Positions 1 through 11,009 of a stretch of 64,000 nt of DNA are shown in pieces; the stretch's first letter is position 1, and each line of letters opens with the position of its first letter. The notes under the pieces were generated by a model, which did not search any database, had not been told where the DNA came from, and saw only the letters and a program-made list of their open reading frames with translations. A program made the position numbers and the translations under genes. This DNA comes from Euclidia mi (taxonomy: Eukaryota > Arthropoda > Insecta > Lepidoptera > Erebidae): positions 11,416,331 through 11,480,330 of the forward strand of contig OX123193.2 in assembly GCA_944739405.2 (NCBI GenBank), read 5' to 3'.

Positions 1-275
1 AAATAAGGGTTGCCGGCTGTTGAAGATTGTAAATATTTAAGGTAGAGTGAAAGAGAGTTATACGCGTAACATAATGTGTCAGACAGCTCCTGAGAATAAG
101 GAATATACTTAGAAACCGCATAAAAACAGCAGTTATACCCAATATATTTACTTTGACTTATGAATTCTTTCTAGTGTTAGAGTAAGATATTATAATATAT
201 ACAAAAGACGTTTCGAATTTTCGTCGGTTCACACTAAATTTGATAATATAGGAATTTAAACTTTCGTGGTAATTT

Positions 276-462
276 AAACTTGTTTTAAATTGTCTTTCGG
301 AATATATACCACGTACCTTTGTTTGGAGTAACCGATATTTCGGCACTGTTGCAAGCGCCGTGTACATCCGTGAACATGGCGCTTGCAACAGTGTCGAAAT
401 ATCGGTTACTCCAAACAAAGGTACGTGGTATATATCCCGAAAAACAATTTAAAATAAATTTG
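276..462. repeat. Long near-perfect palindrome with arms of about 86 bp
   Basis: Arms 276-361 and 375-462 are reverse complements with few mismatches around a loop of about 13 bases. The core reads GTTGCAAGCGCC / GGCGCTTGCAAC next to ACCGATATTTCG / CGAAATATCGGT. RNA from either strand would form a long hairpin. The arrangement resembles the 3' structure of some Penelope-like retroelements, but no reverse transcriptase is present, so that name is a guess. Confidence 0.75.
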
Positions 463-2349
463 ATAAGTTAGAATATCGTTAAAATTTGAAATAAATCATT
501 AGATCTGGTTTACTTAGAATAAATATCGGTAGAATGATGATAATTCCTCAATCAAGTAAATAAAGGAATATATCAAATATATCAACAAAATAATTTGAAC
601 GTAGGAAAAAGTCATAATAATGTTATTTATGTCATCCGTTCAAAAATTTTATCTGCATTTATGTAAGCAACTACAGGAGCAAATAAACAAATCGTGGTTC
701 TTAGCTGAGTCAAGCCGACCTTGAAGTTCAGTATCTTCAATGTCTGCTTGCCTCCAGGTACAGTATAGTTAATTTGACTGCCAATAAAAAAATAAACCGT
801 TAGATTATTTCTCCCATGACCAAACCTCACACTTGCACTGAAATGCTTTTTTTATTTTACTTAACATTTTAACATGAATAAAGCAAACGATATATTTTAT
901 TGTAACACCGGTAACCACTCTAAGCAGTGACAAAGTCTGTGAAAATATCATTTTAACGCATCGGTTTTCTCTCTGGTTACTAGAAGCTTGGCTTGCTAAG
1001 ATGAAGGAAAACATCATGACAAAATTGCATGGCTTAGTAGTTGTTTGCGGCAGATGGTTTTACAAAAAGACATTTATAAGGAAACGAAAAAAAATTGAGG
1101 ATACTCTATCGTGAAACAATATGTTTATTGAAATATTGTAGTATAGCTTATACATCACAATAAACCACCTTTTTATGTGGTAAGTAAGACCCGCGGTGTA
1201 CTGAAGCTAGTCTGTAAAATTTAAGTATCGATAAAGTTATAACGTTACTATGTTAATACGTCATAATCTTTATACGAATAATTATCAAAATGTCTATGAC
1301 CAAAGACCGAAGTCTCAAAATTTTAAATGAAGTTCTATTACATTTTAACGGGTAATGGGTGGTCATATATGGCCACCTATGTCAGATTATTAGTAACGGT
1401 CTTGGGGTCGTATGTCTCCATCTAATAGTTATATAATCTAAGGGTTGACTAGCATTTGACGCATGCGCAATGGTCGCAGAAAGCGTCGCAGAGCTGTCAA
1501 TCGTTCTCGTCTGACAAATGATGTCATGCATAGGGTTAAGTTCCCCAGTGGCGGACACCTAAGGTTTTTAGGAAATAAAATAAAAACTAAATGTAAGCTT
1601 AATCAATTTTGAATTTGTTGACTCAACAAGTTACGAAATCTTAATCTATCAACAAAAATACGATTTCTGTATAAATATAATCAGGAACTTCAATTAAGTT
1701 TAGATAAAGCAAAATGTTATTGTAAGAACTGGCACCTAGTACCGGACACACAATTAGTTTACAGACTAGCGCCGGACATCTGCAAAACATCGGCCATTGA
1801 TCGTGTATATCTCGGTGACGTCTCCATATTCAAGAACTTCTGCACAAGCTTCAAAATTGCAGCTTGGCATCTGGAGCACTGTAACCATGTGTCTTCGTCA
1901 TGATTCATCGTGACACGTGTTTTTCTATGTTGAATATTTGAGATAGTGACATCTTTTTGTTAGCTTACCTCCACTTTTCCCATAAACTTTCATAAGTTTG
2001 GTTTCTCTACATTTTTAATGTATTGTTCTTTTTGTACTTGATGGCCATTTCTTTCCTTTTTCCTAAGATAACATGATTTTTGTCTCTTCAGCTACAATTC
2101 TACACGACGGTGACGAAGTTAAAATTTCACTTATTTCACTTTCTCACACATTTTATTTGTCAAGTTGCTAATCTGTTCATCGTGAAAGCAGGTAATTTTA
2201 ACAATTTTAGAATATTCTGACCAACTGCTAAACAAAAACTAGTCGACGTCTTCATACTGCTGGTTCCAGGTTTGTTGTTAAGATATTTGATCACTAGACA
2301 GGTTTTCATGGCAGGGTGTGTGTTACTTTTTTTTTTCACGTTCACACCC

Positions 2350-2577
2350 ATTCTATCTAGTCCCAAACTAAGCAGAGCTTGTACTATGGGTACTAGATAA
2401 TGGATAAACATACATATATACTTTTTTTGTAAATACATACATATTATACATAGAAACACCCAGACCAAGACAAACATCCATGTTCATCCACACAAATGTT
2501 TGACTTGAGCGGGAGTCGAACCCGCGATCTTCGACGTAGCAGTCGCTCACACTCCCGCTACGCCAACCGGCATATTT
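2350..2577 (-). mobile_element. tRNA-derived SINE, family A
   Basis: Read on the minus strand it begins with a tRNA-like head: an A-box-like GGCGTAGCGGGAGTG and a B box GGTTCGACTCC. The body then contains TTTGTCTTGGTCTGGGTG and ends in TTAGTTTGGGACTAGAT. The same body recurs at 22800-22990, 48300-48390 and 58970-59190. Confidence 0.8.
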
Positions 2578-2783
2578 TAAGAATCCCGATGGCACACTAT
2601 ATTCAGTGACATATTAAAATAAATCATAATATATAACCTTACATAGAATAATTACATAATAGAGTAACGTGACGCAATGCTTTGCCGCCATAAACAGCAA
2701 AATGCTGCTACCGCTGTGCCCAGTCGCAGCACTGGAAAACCGGGTTGTGTGATCCTGTATTGATATGTTATCCCGCACCTGTT

Positions 2784-2830
2784 CCACATATTTTTAAATT
2801 GTTGCTCACGATTTAAAAATATGTGGCAGA
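2784..2830. repeat. 16-bp perfect hairpin near the right TIR
   Basis: CCACATATTTTTAAAT and ATTTAAAAATATGTGG form a perfect 16-bp stem around an 11-base loop. It lies about 50 bases inside the right TIR of the 1-2940 element, so it may be part of that element's end. Confidence 0.6.
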
Positions 2831-3931
2831 TTACTTGTCGAGATAGTGTAGGTGTTCGGCGCTAGGGGACTTCCCCCTATAACTCTCTTTCACTCTACTG
2901 TAAATATTTACAATCTTCAACAGCCGGCAACCCTTATTTGCGGCTGGATTTAATTAGGCAACCATATATAATCAGAATCAGAAAAAAATAGCTTTCATTT
3001 GATATATAAATCATAAATAAACGTTATGAACGTAAAAATGTATCGAAATCATACCTGGTTACACCTGGCTGCAAGGAGGTGCGGCCAGGTGAACAATGGC
3101 AACCGTGGTTTTTCAGAATCTTTATATGTATAGCCGTGATGTAGACGATATTTTACTTATAAAACGAATGAACGAAAGTATCTTCCAAAAATCAATTAAC
3201 AATCATTTAATTAAACATACTTGCGGCCAAATTTTAATAGGCAACCTAATATATACAGGGTGTTTCATAACCCCCGTCCGATCAATGAAGGGGTTGTAGG
3301 GTAGAGTAAAATGATGAGGTATTTGTCATTAATTTACGGAAATTCAAGATAAAATTTTCCTTGGTAAATTTAACTAACTTTAAATAATATCACATCAGAT
3401 TACCCATGGCAACACTGAAGACTCATAAATCGTAATTACTAGGTATCTACCTAAAGTTCATAAAAGGTCGTTGAGTGCATCTAGTTACCTAATCCTTTGA
3501 CAAAACCAAAAGCCGAACGTCAACTTTACACGTGCCATCATTTTAGATAGGTAGGTATACACATTTTATTTATGAGTTTGTTGCAACAGCTGGTTTATTG
3601 CATTTGGTAAAACGGAAGGTATTGTTTACATTGTAAGAGTGCGTAGCCAACTTTGGTGTCCGTGTATTCAGACGTTTCAGATCACCCGAAGGCCTACTAC
3701 ATGGCCTTACGATTCTTAGGTTCAGTTTTACGTGCCTTCTGAGTACGTGGGCACCTATCCAAGTGATGACCTGTGCAACCGTTGCTTATCTTTGCCAAAC
3801 TATTACGATCCAAAAGTTTAGTCACGCTATGAGCGCTGCAGTATTTACGGTAATTATTAATTTTTTAAATCTTACTTAGGCAGGTTACATGTCGACCGTA
3901 AAGGTTAAGACACTTACGGTACCTTTTCATC

Positions 3932-4091
3932 CAGTGGCGTAGCGAGCCTGGGTGGCACCCGGGGCGGTAGTTGGCGAATGACCTTTTTTTTTTTAGTCGA
4001 TATCTAACAATTCCGGTCTAACTCTCGTAGTGCTGAGCTAGTGCCTATGCGGGGCGGACCGCCCCCGCCACCCCCCTTTCCTACGCCACTG
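3932..4091. mobile_element. hAT-type MITE, 160 bp, exact 8-bp TSD
   Basis: The element starts CAGTGGCGTAGC and ends CTACGCCACTG. It is flanked by the identical 8-mer TTTTCATC at 3924-3931 and 4092-4099. Eight-base target duplications with CAG...CTG termini are the signature of hAT elements. It is GC-richer than its surroundings and has no ORF. It is nested in the Tc1/mariner-like element. Confidence 0.9.
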
Positions 4092-4177
4092 TTTTCATCA
4101 AAGGTACCTATTTGAAAGCACACTAACTAGCACACTGTAATTCACGAGGTGGTGAAGCCGTTGAACAACGCGGTCCA

Positions 4178-4350
4178 AAGGCACTGGCAGACCTGGTGGT
4201 CCAGCGAACTGTTCCTCCTTATCACTACGTGCACCTGCATGAGTTGCATTCACTCCTACCTAAACACATCGAAATGTTAATGTATTCAGAGTTTGAATAC
4301 GACCGACGACGTAACTATTTCACAACGTAAGTTATTCCGGCAGTCCGAAC
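4178..4350 (+). pseudogene. Transposase-like fragment (Tc/mariner relic)
   Basis: One frame reads ALADLVVQRTVPPYHYVHLH followed by ELHSLLPKHIE before a stop. The PYHY...L...LHSLLP pattern resembles the stretch linking the helix-turn-helix and catalytic domains of arthropod Tc-like transposases. It lies inside the TA-flanked TIR element, which supports the idea. No catalytic residues are present here. A short ORF at 4717-4908 is not recognised. Confidence 0.35.
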
Positions 4351-5099
4351 GAAAATAATCCTAGGGCAAGACTGAGTGATCAGTAGGCAAATTGAAGTCG
4401 GAAAAAATAGCCAGCTAGGGGTGTAGTAACCAATGATATTTATTGGAGTTCTGTTTTTATCGATATGTTATTATTGTCCCCGTACGAGATGGGCACGTAT
4501 CCAACGCAAAATTGTTGTTTGTTTTTAAATTATTGTTATAACATAAAAATGATGTTACTTTTTTATTTGATTTAGGTTAGCGCAATTAGTAGTTCATAGT
4601 CATTTGTCTATGATCTACATAGTTCTGTAACACAAAAGTATTATTCAAGTCTTGTTTACGTAATGTGTCGATATCGTAATATCATTAATGTAATAATTCT
4701 TTGAAAAACTAATGTTGTGTCACATTTCATGTTAAAATTTATTAAATCGATATTAGCTGCTATCGAACGTAAACATCTCTACCACGTTTCGGTATTGTGT
4801 CGAGCGGCTCGTTTGGCGGTAAAATTGCACTCTTTAAAGGCGGCATGCCCTTTGAAACGAAAAGCCGACAATATTTTAATAGAATTAATAGAATCACAAA
4901 AGCGCTGAGTGGAGTGTTGCTAGTTTAGGGAATTGTCCCTAATTTCGGGGTAATGTTTCTAGTTATTACTATACTAAGGAAATAAATTGTGATGTTTTAT
5001 GAAGACCTGGTTTTTTTTTTATTATTTTTCCTAGTATGCCTGGCAAGTGAATAATATGTGGTTTCGGGATCGGACAGGGGGTTATGAAACACACTGTAC

Positions 5100-5180
5100 G
5101 TCTTCTCCTAATCATAAATATACTTAAAAATTTGGTTTTAAGCAAAAAATTTCACTAATTTGTCGCGGGATCTTAGACTA
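5100..5180. repeat. Interspersed repeat shared with 25910-25995
   Basis: The stretch from AATCATAAATATAC to TTTGTCGCGGGATCT appears here and again at 25920-25995 with minor changes. At the second site it adjoins an RTE-type LINE relic, so this is probably the 3' part of the same LINE family. Confidence 0.5.
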
Positions 5181-5381
5181 AAATATTTTCGACGCTGGAA
5201 AGACCAATAATTTGTATTAACGATCACTTTATGAATTTCATACAGTGGTCGTTACAGCCTTACCAACGTCAACTATGTTTTTTAAACTATTCTGATTCTG
5301 ATTGCAGTCAAAAAAAATAGTTAGTATTTGTTTTTGGCAACATCAATACGTACTTAAAAAATTGTAGTTCAAAATACATAC

Positions 5382-7076
5382 CAAGAACAGACTTGATGCC
5401 AGCGTCAGCGAGGTACTTGGCATAAGCAGGGATCACTCCATAGTTGACAGTCAGATCGTCATTCAGAGGAGTGAATACTGGAGGCATCAGCCCACGAGCA
5501 GTGAAGTTCACCTAGAGAACAGGACAGTAACCATAATATCAAGAATAAAACCAAGCTTAATGTAGGTAATTTTAAGCTTTTGTATACATCATCATGTAAT
5601 TTGTATACATCATACAATTTCCTTCCGCGACCACAACCGTTGCGAGCCGGTTGTAACGTTGGAGAATAACAGAGGTATTTATACCCTAAGACGAGTTAAA
5701 TAAAATTGTATGAAGCTTGGGTAAATATAGTGAATCAGAGACCATGCCCAAGGCAAGCAAATAAGAGGCAATAATAGCTAAATATTTTATATGCCTTCAA
5801 ATATGTACTGAGTCTGCGGTTTCACCGTGCGGTTATTTAGGGCTCCTGCTCCGCACTCGTGGGTTAAAGCGTAATGTTATATAGCCTACCTATAGCCTTC
5901 CTCGATTAATGGGCTATCCAACACATAAATTGTTATTCAAATCGGACTAGTACATTCAGAGATCAGTGCATTCGACCAAACAAACAAACAAACTCTTTAG
6001 CTTTATTAGTATGGATTGATGCAAATAAGGCTGCTTTCTAGACACTAGACACAGCAATAATCCAGATCACGCATGCAGAACACGTGTCCATCCAAAAAAA
6101 AATATTGTTTCCTCAATACTAAGCTATATGGACCAATAAACATGTTTGGTTGAGGATATCAAACACATCCATGCTAAGATCGCTGGTGGAAAATCACCCC
6201 GAATTACTATAGGTTCTCGAAGATAAAAGTATAATTATGTAACATAAGATAAAAGCACCTTTATTTTAGTTTCATAAGTTAATTTATAAGGTTATCGGTG
6301 CACTATTTACTTTCAGATAAGAAAGTCTTGTAAATCTTTTATGTGATATAACTTGTAAAAGTTTTTTTTTTTCTTGTATTATACAGTAACTAGTATCGTT
6401 TAGTGCTGATGCCGAACTTAACATGATGGAGCAAGTTTCAAAATCTTTGGCTAGATTCGATCTCAAAAAGGTTTTATCAACAGAATTAACTGATTGAATA
6501 GGTAGAAACAGAACGGGGAAAATAAATAAGATTCTACCTGAAAAACTTAGTTACTAAATAAATAAAATAATATTTCCAAAGAGATTCGAAATGAACAAAT
6601 CATAGAACAGAAAATAAGAAGAACAAACAAAAGACGGTAGTCACTTGTGTTATTTTTCTATACGAAATTTTCTAATTAGATCGACCCTAACTCAAAATAA
6701 TGTCTTTTACTCAAGTAGCTCGTAACTGCTGTACCTATATCATCCGAAACGGGTACAATGTAAACAACAAAATAAATATTTAAGTTACTTATAAATTGCA
6801 AAACTAAGCATGTGGTTAAAACCGAAATAAATATACTTCAAACTGTCAAAGGGAAACCCCAATAACTTAGTTAGCAGCGCTTTTTAATAAAGGGGCTAGG
6901 CTATGAATTCGGATAACTAAGCTATTTGAATGGTGCATAATAAAAATCGCAAAATTTTATACCCAATGGTTTTGACTTACCATTTAAAAACAAATAGTAA
7001 AATTTCTCACACATAATTCACTTAAATAGAGGCATTATTTACATATTTAACTTTACAATAATTATTTACTTACCAT
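5382..7076 (-). CDS. N-acetylneuraminate lyase-like gene, first two exons (partial)
   Basis: Members of this family cleave sialic acid to N-acetylmannosamine and pyruvate in the cytosol, using a (beta/alpha)8 barrel and a Schiff-base lysine. Exon 1 carries only the ATG (7076-7074), which follows CCAAAA and abuts a GTAAGT donor. Exon 2 (5511-5382, 130 nt) follows a TCTCTAG acceptor and ends at G|GTATGT. The joined product starts M-VNFTARGLMPPVFTPLN, then DDLTVNYGVIPAYAKYLA and DAGIKSVL. The GL(M)PPVFTPL segment followed by YLADAGIKS matches strand 1 and helix 1 of the DHDPS/NAL superfamily barrel. The catalytic tyrosine and lysine lie in later exons, which were not found between 1 and 5300 and are presumably off the left edge. 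Intron 1 (about 1.56 kb) holds an RTE-like tail. A related DHDPS-family member cannot be excluded. Confidence 0.75.
5811..6030 (+). repeat. Lepidopteran RTE-like interspersed repeat
   Basis: Contains ATGTTATATAGCCTACC, GGGCTATCCAACAC, ATTCAAATCGGAC and ACAAACAAACAAACTCTTTA in that order. The same order is seen at 18958-19075 and, split by an insertion, at 27606-27690 plus 34037-34120. It lies in intron 1 of the lyase-like gene. Confidence 0.7.
6030..7073. other. Remainder of lyase intron 1; no feature seen
   Basis: AT-rich, with stops in all frames over most of its length. No TIR pair, tRNA-like block or protein relic could be recognised. Confidence 0.5.
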
Positions 7077-7160
7077 TTTTGGTTTGTTAATTATTATTGA
7101 TTGAAGGAGCACCACAAAACGACTGACCTCTCTCTTGAACTGTTCACTAATAAATTGTAG
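7077..7160 (-). promoter_or_regulatory. 5' UTR and probable start region of the lyase-like gene
   Basis: Read on the minus strand, the sequence leading to the ATG is free of upstream ATGs for about 60 bases and ends AACAAACCAAAA-ATG, a good insect start context. No clear TATA box was found, so the transcription start is not fixed. Confidence 0.4.
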
Positions 7161-7349
7161 CGTTTGCGCACGAACGATATAGAATGAATATTATTAACCG
7201 AAACAATGTTATTCGTTCATTTCATCACTCCATCTCTTATCGGCTACAGTTTTAACGTTTTGTGTTTTTGTATGGACTGTGTTATCAATGTAAATAATGC
7301 GTAACAGAAGCATCACGAACATAGTCGAAGAGCTTGTGACTGATAAGAT

Positions 7350-8300
7350 ATGGAGTTAGACACAAGACTGAATAAACTTTCTATTTTGTTTTGCCTTACT
7401 CAAATGTTGCATTTTTCAATGTACAGCGATAGCCTGCTACACATGTTCGCCAAGTTCAAATCCACGTCACGTTGGTACCACGGACATTTCAAACTTATGC
7501 ACTTTTTAAATTCTTTATCTGTTTTTCAGAATTATCTTGAAGGTGTGGAGTGCTGGACTCCACACTTTCACGATAATTTAAGCCGCACATGGCCGTAGTG
7601 GACTACTATGGCCTAACCCTGGTTAAACAAGGATTTAAATACAAGGCTTTTGCATTGAACAGTTATTATATTAATTCCTGGTTCCTTACCGTGATCACAA
7701 GAAGATACCTACAAATGCTTGTATGTGCGCTATCCGTGCATTCTGATATTAGGAAGTCAAGAACATTAAGATTTGGTAATCTTTGTAGATATCCTATTTC
7801 AGAAAAGATTAGGCATTGAAGGGACGATTAACCAAACTACCTAGTTATGTACATGGTAAAGTCCTCTGATATAGACGTTTAGACATTACTAAACGATTTG
7901 ATTGTATATGTAATCCAAAATAAAACGCTTCATTAATTTTCATTTAACAAATTAGTCGAATATCCACTAGCTCTTAGACTATTATCTGTGTTTATATTTA
8001 AAAGACACAAACTCAGCGCCCAGTAACAGCAGATAAAATCAAAAACATCAATTTATGGACAAACATTTCATTTTGCACTCTTTGTTAAAGACAGTAGTAA
8101 TCTGTAATTTGTTTTCTACTGTATTTTTAGAGGTCTCCAATGAGATTATGTGACACACCTCTGACTTCTTGAAGTAGTGCTTACTAAATAACACTTTAAT
8201 TATAGGTAGCTTGTCAGGGCGCATACTGGCTAAGAACTGTATTAAGACATTCGATGATTCGAAAACGACAAACAGTACCAACTAAATAAGCCCGATCCTT
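7350..8300. other. Intergenic repeat-like DNA without a recognisable gene
   Basis: Short ORFs occur at 7350-7598 and 7589-7819, but they show no family motif. Near 7535-7580 there is a small inverted repeat, ATTATCTTGAAGGTGTGGAG against CTCCACACTTTCACGATAAT. The phrase GCCGCACATGGCCGTAGTGG recalls multicopy lepidopteran repeats, so I do not call genes here. Confidence 0.4.
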
Positions 8301-8351
8301 CCCATGTGAATTAATAAATTAATAGTTTAAGAATAAGCAATAAAAGCGATA

Positions 8352-8480
8352 GTCCCAATAAGCGGCAATAGGCTCGCCACTTATTACGTGGGATCAAAAC
8401 ACTGGCGAAAAGTGGGCGTTTAATATGCCTCTGCCTACCCCTTCGGGGAAACAGGCGTGAGTCTATGTATGTATGTAGTT
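8352..8480 (+). mobile_element. SINE family B, 3' part
   Basis: Contains AAGCGGCAATAGGCTCGCCA, CGTGGGATCAAAACACTGGC and CTCTGCCTACCCCTTCGGGG, and ends in a TATG run. Fuller copies lie at 16930-17180 and 62427-62678. The 5' head is missing here. Confidence 0.8.
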
Positions 8481-9029
8481 TAAGAAACACTAGAAAAACA
8501 CGCTTTTAGAAATGCACGTAAAAACAAAAAATAATGTATGGATTGTTCAAGTTGTCTCTATTTCTGGGCTGGTCTTACTTCTCTAGCACGATTGGTTTTG
8601 TAAGCAAAAATACGTTTTGATATTATTTCTTGGTAAGTGGGCATGGTACTTAAGAAAATTGCGTTACGCTATATGATATGTGGAATTATGACATTCTGTC
8701 ACTCAGTAGCTGCTGCCTGCCACTCGTCACATTATACATAACGCTCTAGTTCTATTATTCTTTTATTTGTCTAAAGCATCCGTTTGAAGTCCCATTTTTA
8801 TATTTGATATATGGAGTACGGGGCGTGTTATTAGTGCTCTTGTAAACTTATTGTACCTTGAGATGTAGTTTACAAGACAGTTTAACTCTAAGGCGCTGAT
8901 ACACTTGAGCATTCACCTGTAATGAGCATTTTCGCGAATTTTACAAAACAAATGAGTGTGTTTTAGCGAGCATTCTCACGAACATTCGGGTGAGCCTTAG
9001 AATTTAGATAATACATAGAATTCGCGCTA

Positions 9030-9316
9030 CAATGGCGGTTAAGGCGAGGTTGCAGTACAGTACGTAGCTCGACCTCACCCCCCGCAAAAACAAAAACACG
9101 GCGGTGGCGTCAGCGAGTGAGCGGGGGGAGGGGAGGGGGCGTTTCGCGTGTGCGTGTGCCACAGCGCAGCGTAAAAAAAACCGTAGATGAGTTATGCGAA
9201 CTTCAAAAGTGGCACAATAAAAACAGGCTAAATGTATCATTTGGCTTTAGTCGCGTACGCGCTGCGGTCAGAAGCGCTCGCTCTTTTACTCGAGTGTGTG
9301 TACGTTACATTTGAAA
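9030..9316 (+). other. GC-rich patch upstream of a THAP-like first exon
   Basis: Bases 9060-9160 are markedly GC-rich in an AT-rich region (runs such as GCGGGGGGAGGGGAGGGGGC). They end just before the short THAP-like ORF at 9317. This could be a promoter left from a THAP gene or transposase. No TATA box is obvious. Confidence 0.35.
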
Positions 9317-9370
9317 ATGCCGTCGTGTGTGATGAGATTTTGCACAAACTATAATAGGAAAATGACTTAA
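9317..9370 (+). pseudogene. THAP-domain first-exon relic
   Basis: An 18-codon ORF reads MPSCVMRFCTNYNRKMT then stop. MPSC-x4-C is the typical start of a THAP zinc finger (C2CH), which binds DNA in transposases such as P elements and in domesticated host factors. Real THAP genes usually splice or read on after this point; here a stop follows and no GT donor is in frame. No second half (W and C-x2-H) was found nearby. Probably a dead fragment. Confidence 0.5.
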
Positions 9371-9790
9371 AGTTATGGAATCACTTACACTTTACTTACT
9401 CACACTTATTCATGAGTATTACAATATTACAACGTTTTATTTACAATTTATAATAAATTCAGTATCACAAATAATAGAGTGAATAAAAAAAATTGCATTA
9501 ATTAGCGAGTGTGAAAGAGAAGCAGTATTGTGCGTGTTAAAAGACTAAAAAACAAAGTATCCAGATAGGACATTCGTAATAATAAAATACTGATGTGTGT
9601 TTTTGTCAAGTAATAAAAGTGATTTGAGGCTGAATCAACACAATATATTATTATTATAGAAATACAAAATCATACGTAAGTTACAAACATTGACGGATGA
9701 TCAAAGTCCATTCACTTGTTCTTGTTTTTCTCCTTTTTCAAACAGTAACCATAGTTGGTATTAAACAACTAAGTAGATTATACTGCACAG
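9371..9790. other. Non-coding AT-rich DNA, nothing recognised
   Basis: No ORF, TIR, tRNA-like or LINE-like segment was recognised. Confidence 0.5.
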
Positions 9791-9939
9791 TTTTCGCTGC
9801 CGACCCACTGTACCCCTGGCAGTACCCCTGGGGGTATGGTGGGTCTTTTAAAGCTTAACCTTACTCCCAGATAATATTGTTGTGTAATAAGTTTATTAAT
9901 TTCAGTTCGTTAATTTCAAGTTCTACTATTTTGTGAGAT

Positions 9940-10080
9940 CATTCCCAGTAGCTCTATTGAACAGTTCTATGATAGAACTAGTGAGACTTTTTCCCCACTA
10001 GTTCTATTAGCACAACTTGATGAGAAGAAAAGAACTAATGGGAAACAGTTATAGGAAATTTCCCACTAGTTCTATGTATG
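9940..10080. repeat. Cluster of CCCACTAGTTCTAT motifs
   Basis: CCCACTAGTTCTAT or close variants occur near 9948, 9994 and 10061, with one inverted copy (ATAGAACTAGTGAG) near 9974. Motifs spaced inside a transposon end can be transposase-binding repeats; function here is unknown. Confidence 0.5.
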
Positions 10081-10100
10081 TTTTGAAAGGGTAGTGTCAC

Positions 10101-10652
10101 AACATCGCGCTCACATATCCGAATAAATATATATGTACTAGAGGACGCCAGCAGCTACGCCTGCATTTTTTTTAAATTTACCCGTTTTGGCCGATCCCGT
10201 GGGAATTTCGGGAAATCCTTCTTAGTGCACCCCTACGGTCCCCAAGGAACATACATGCCAAATTTCAGCTTCCTGCGCCCAATAGTTTTGGCTGTAGCGT
10301 GTCTGTCAGTCAGTCAGTAACGCAAGGATTTTATATATAAATGTGTTAAGCGAATGAACGTCTACAAAACAATTGAACGTCTACAAAACAAATTAACGTC
10401 TACAAAACAAATCAACGTCTACAAAACTAATGACTACCAGAAAGTGATTAGCTATCGATAGTGATTGCAAAAAACAGGTGCATGCGATTTTCGACCTAAA
10501 GTCATTTGCTTTGTAGCCGTTCATTTGTTTTGTAGGCGTTCATTTGTTTTGTAGACGTTCATTTGTTTTACACCTTAAACAAATGAACGTCTACAAAACA
10601 AATGAACGTCTACAAAACATAATATTCATTCGGATATATGAGCGCGATGTCG
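10101..10652. repeat. Inner inverted repeat enclosing a repeat block
   Basis: ACATCGCGCTCACATATCCG (from about 10101) is repeated in inverse as CGGATATATGAGCGCGATGT (to about 10650). Between them lies an interspersed repeat (about 10140-10340, with GGAACATACATGCCAAATTT and CAGTCAGTCAGTAACGCAAG) followed by the two-way minisatellite. Confidence 0.6.
10352..10622. repeat. 20-bp minisatellite present in both orientations
   Basis: The unit AATGAACGTCTACAAAACAA occurs about five times forward (10352-10430), about three times in reverse (10510-10570) and twice more forward (10577-10620). The array can fold on itself. Copies differ by one or two bases, implying recent duplication. Confidence 0.8.
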
Positions 10653-11009
10653 AAAATGATCCGACAGCACTAGGATGATGATGATGACGTGTCTTCAACA
10701 GTACCACAGATTATACCTATAATATACAAAGCATTATAACCATTAGCAGTAATACCTAAACTTTTATTCTCTAATTTATCTCCTTTTTGCACTATATCAT
10801 CGTACTAGTGCTTGTCTTCGCTTGTCTAAAAATACAAAAACGTAAGTAGTAAGTCATTATCATACGATGATACGAGAGATAACACTGTTCAGTTTAATGT
10901 CCACGCAGCACGTTCGTACAACACTACGAGCATTTCAGCCAGGAGTACGGTTAAGTTTTAAAAGACCCACCATACCCCCAGGGGTATTGCCAGGGGTACG
11001 GTGAGTTTT

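Larger units (their letters stand above)
1..2940. mobile_element. TIR-flanked DNA element, about 2.9 kb, no transposase seen
   Basis: Bases 1-61 and 2879-2940 are near-perfect inverted copies; each begins AAATAAGGGTTGCCGGCTGT when read from its own end, and they differ at only a few bases. The left end may start before the window. The interior is AT-rich and non-coding and carries a long palindrome (276-462), a SINE (2350-2577) and a 16-bp hairpin (2784-2830). Inference: a non-autonomous DNA transposon enlarged by later insertions. The superfamily is unknown because target duplications are not visible. Confidence 0.6.
3257..5096. mobile_element. Tc1/mariner-like DNA element with TA target site
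   Basis: The ends are inverted repeats: CAGGGTGTTTCATAACCCCC on the left and, read inward from the right, CAGTGTGTTTCATAACCCCC. Both are flanked by TA (3255-3256 and 5097-5098). Length is about 1.84 kb. The interior contains a degraded transposase-like stretch (about 4178-4350) and a nested hAT MITE (3932-4091). TA flanks and CAGGGTGT-type ends fit the Tc1/mariner superfamily; the family assignment is inference. Confidence 0.65.
9806..11003. mobile_element. TIR element, about 1.2 kb, with 55-bp inverted ends
   Basis: The left end (9805-9860) and right end (10949-11003) are inverted copies. Both include GTACCCCTGGCA(G/A)TACCCCTGG, then GGGTATGGTGGGTCTTTTAA, then (C/T)TTAACC. The ends begin CACTG / CACCG, which would fit CACTA-type elements, but target duplications were not resolved. 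The interior is a set of nested palindromes with no transposase, so it is non-autonomous. Confidence 0.7.

Noticed and set aside
2500..2570. tRNA-like sequence with a good B box
   Set aside because: It is the head of a SINE, continuous with the family A body; the cloverleaf is incomplete. The same applies to 47100-47165 and 61260-61336.
10352..10622. Regular short repeats resembling a CRISPR array
   Set aside because: Units are head-to-tail without unique spacers, occur in both orientations and lie in an insect TIR element.
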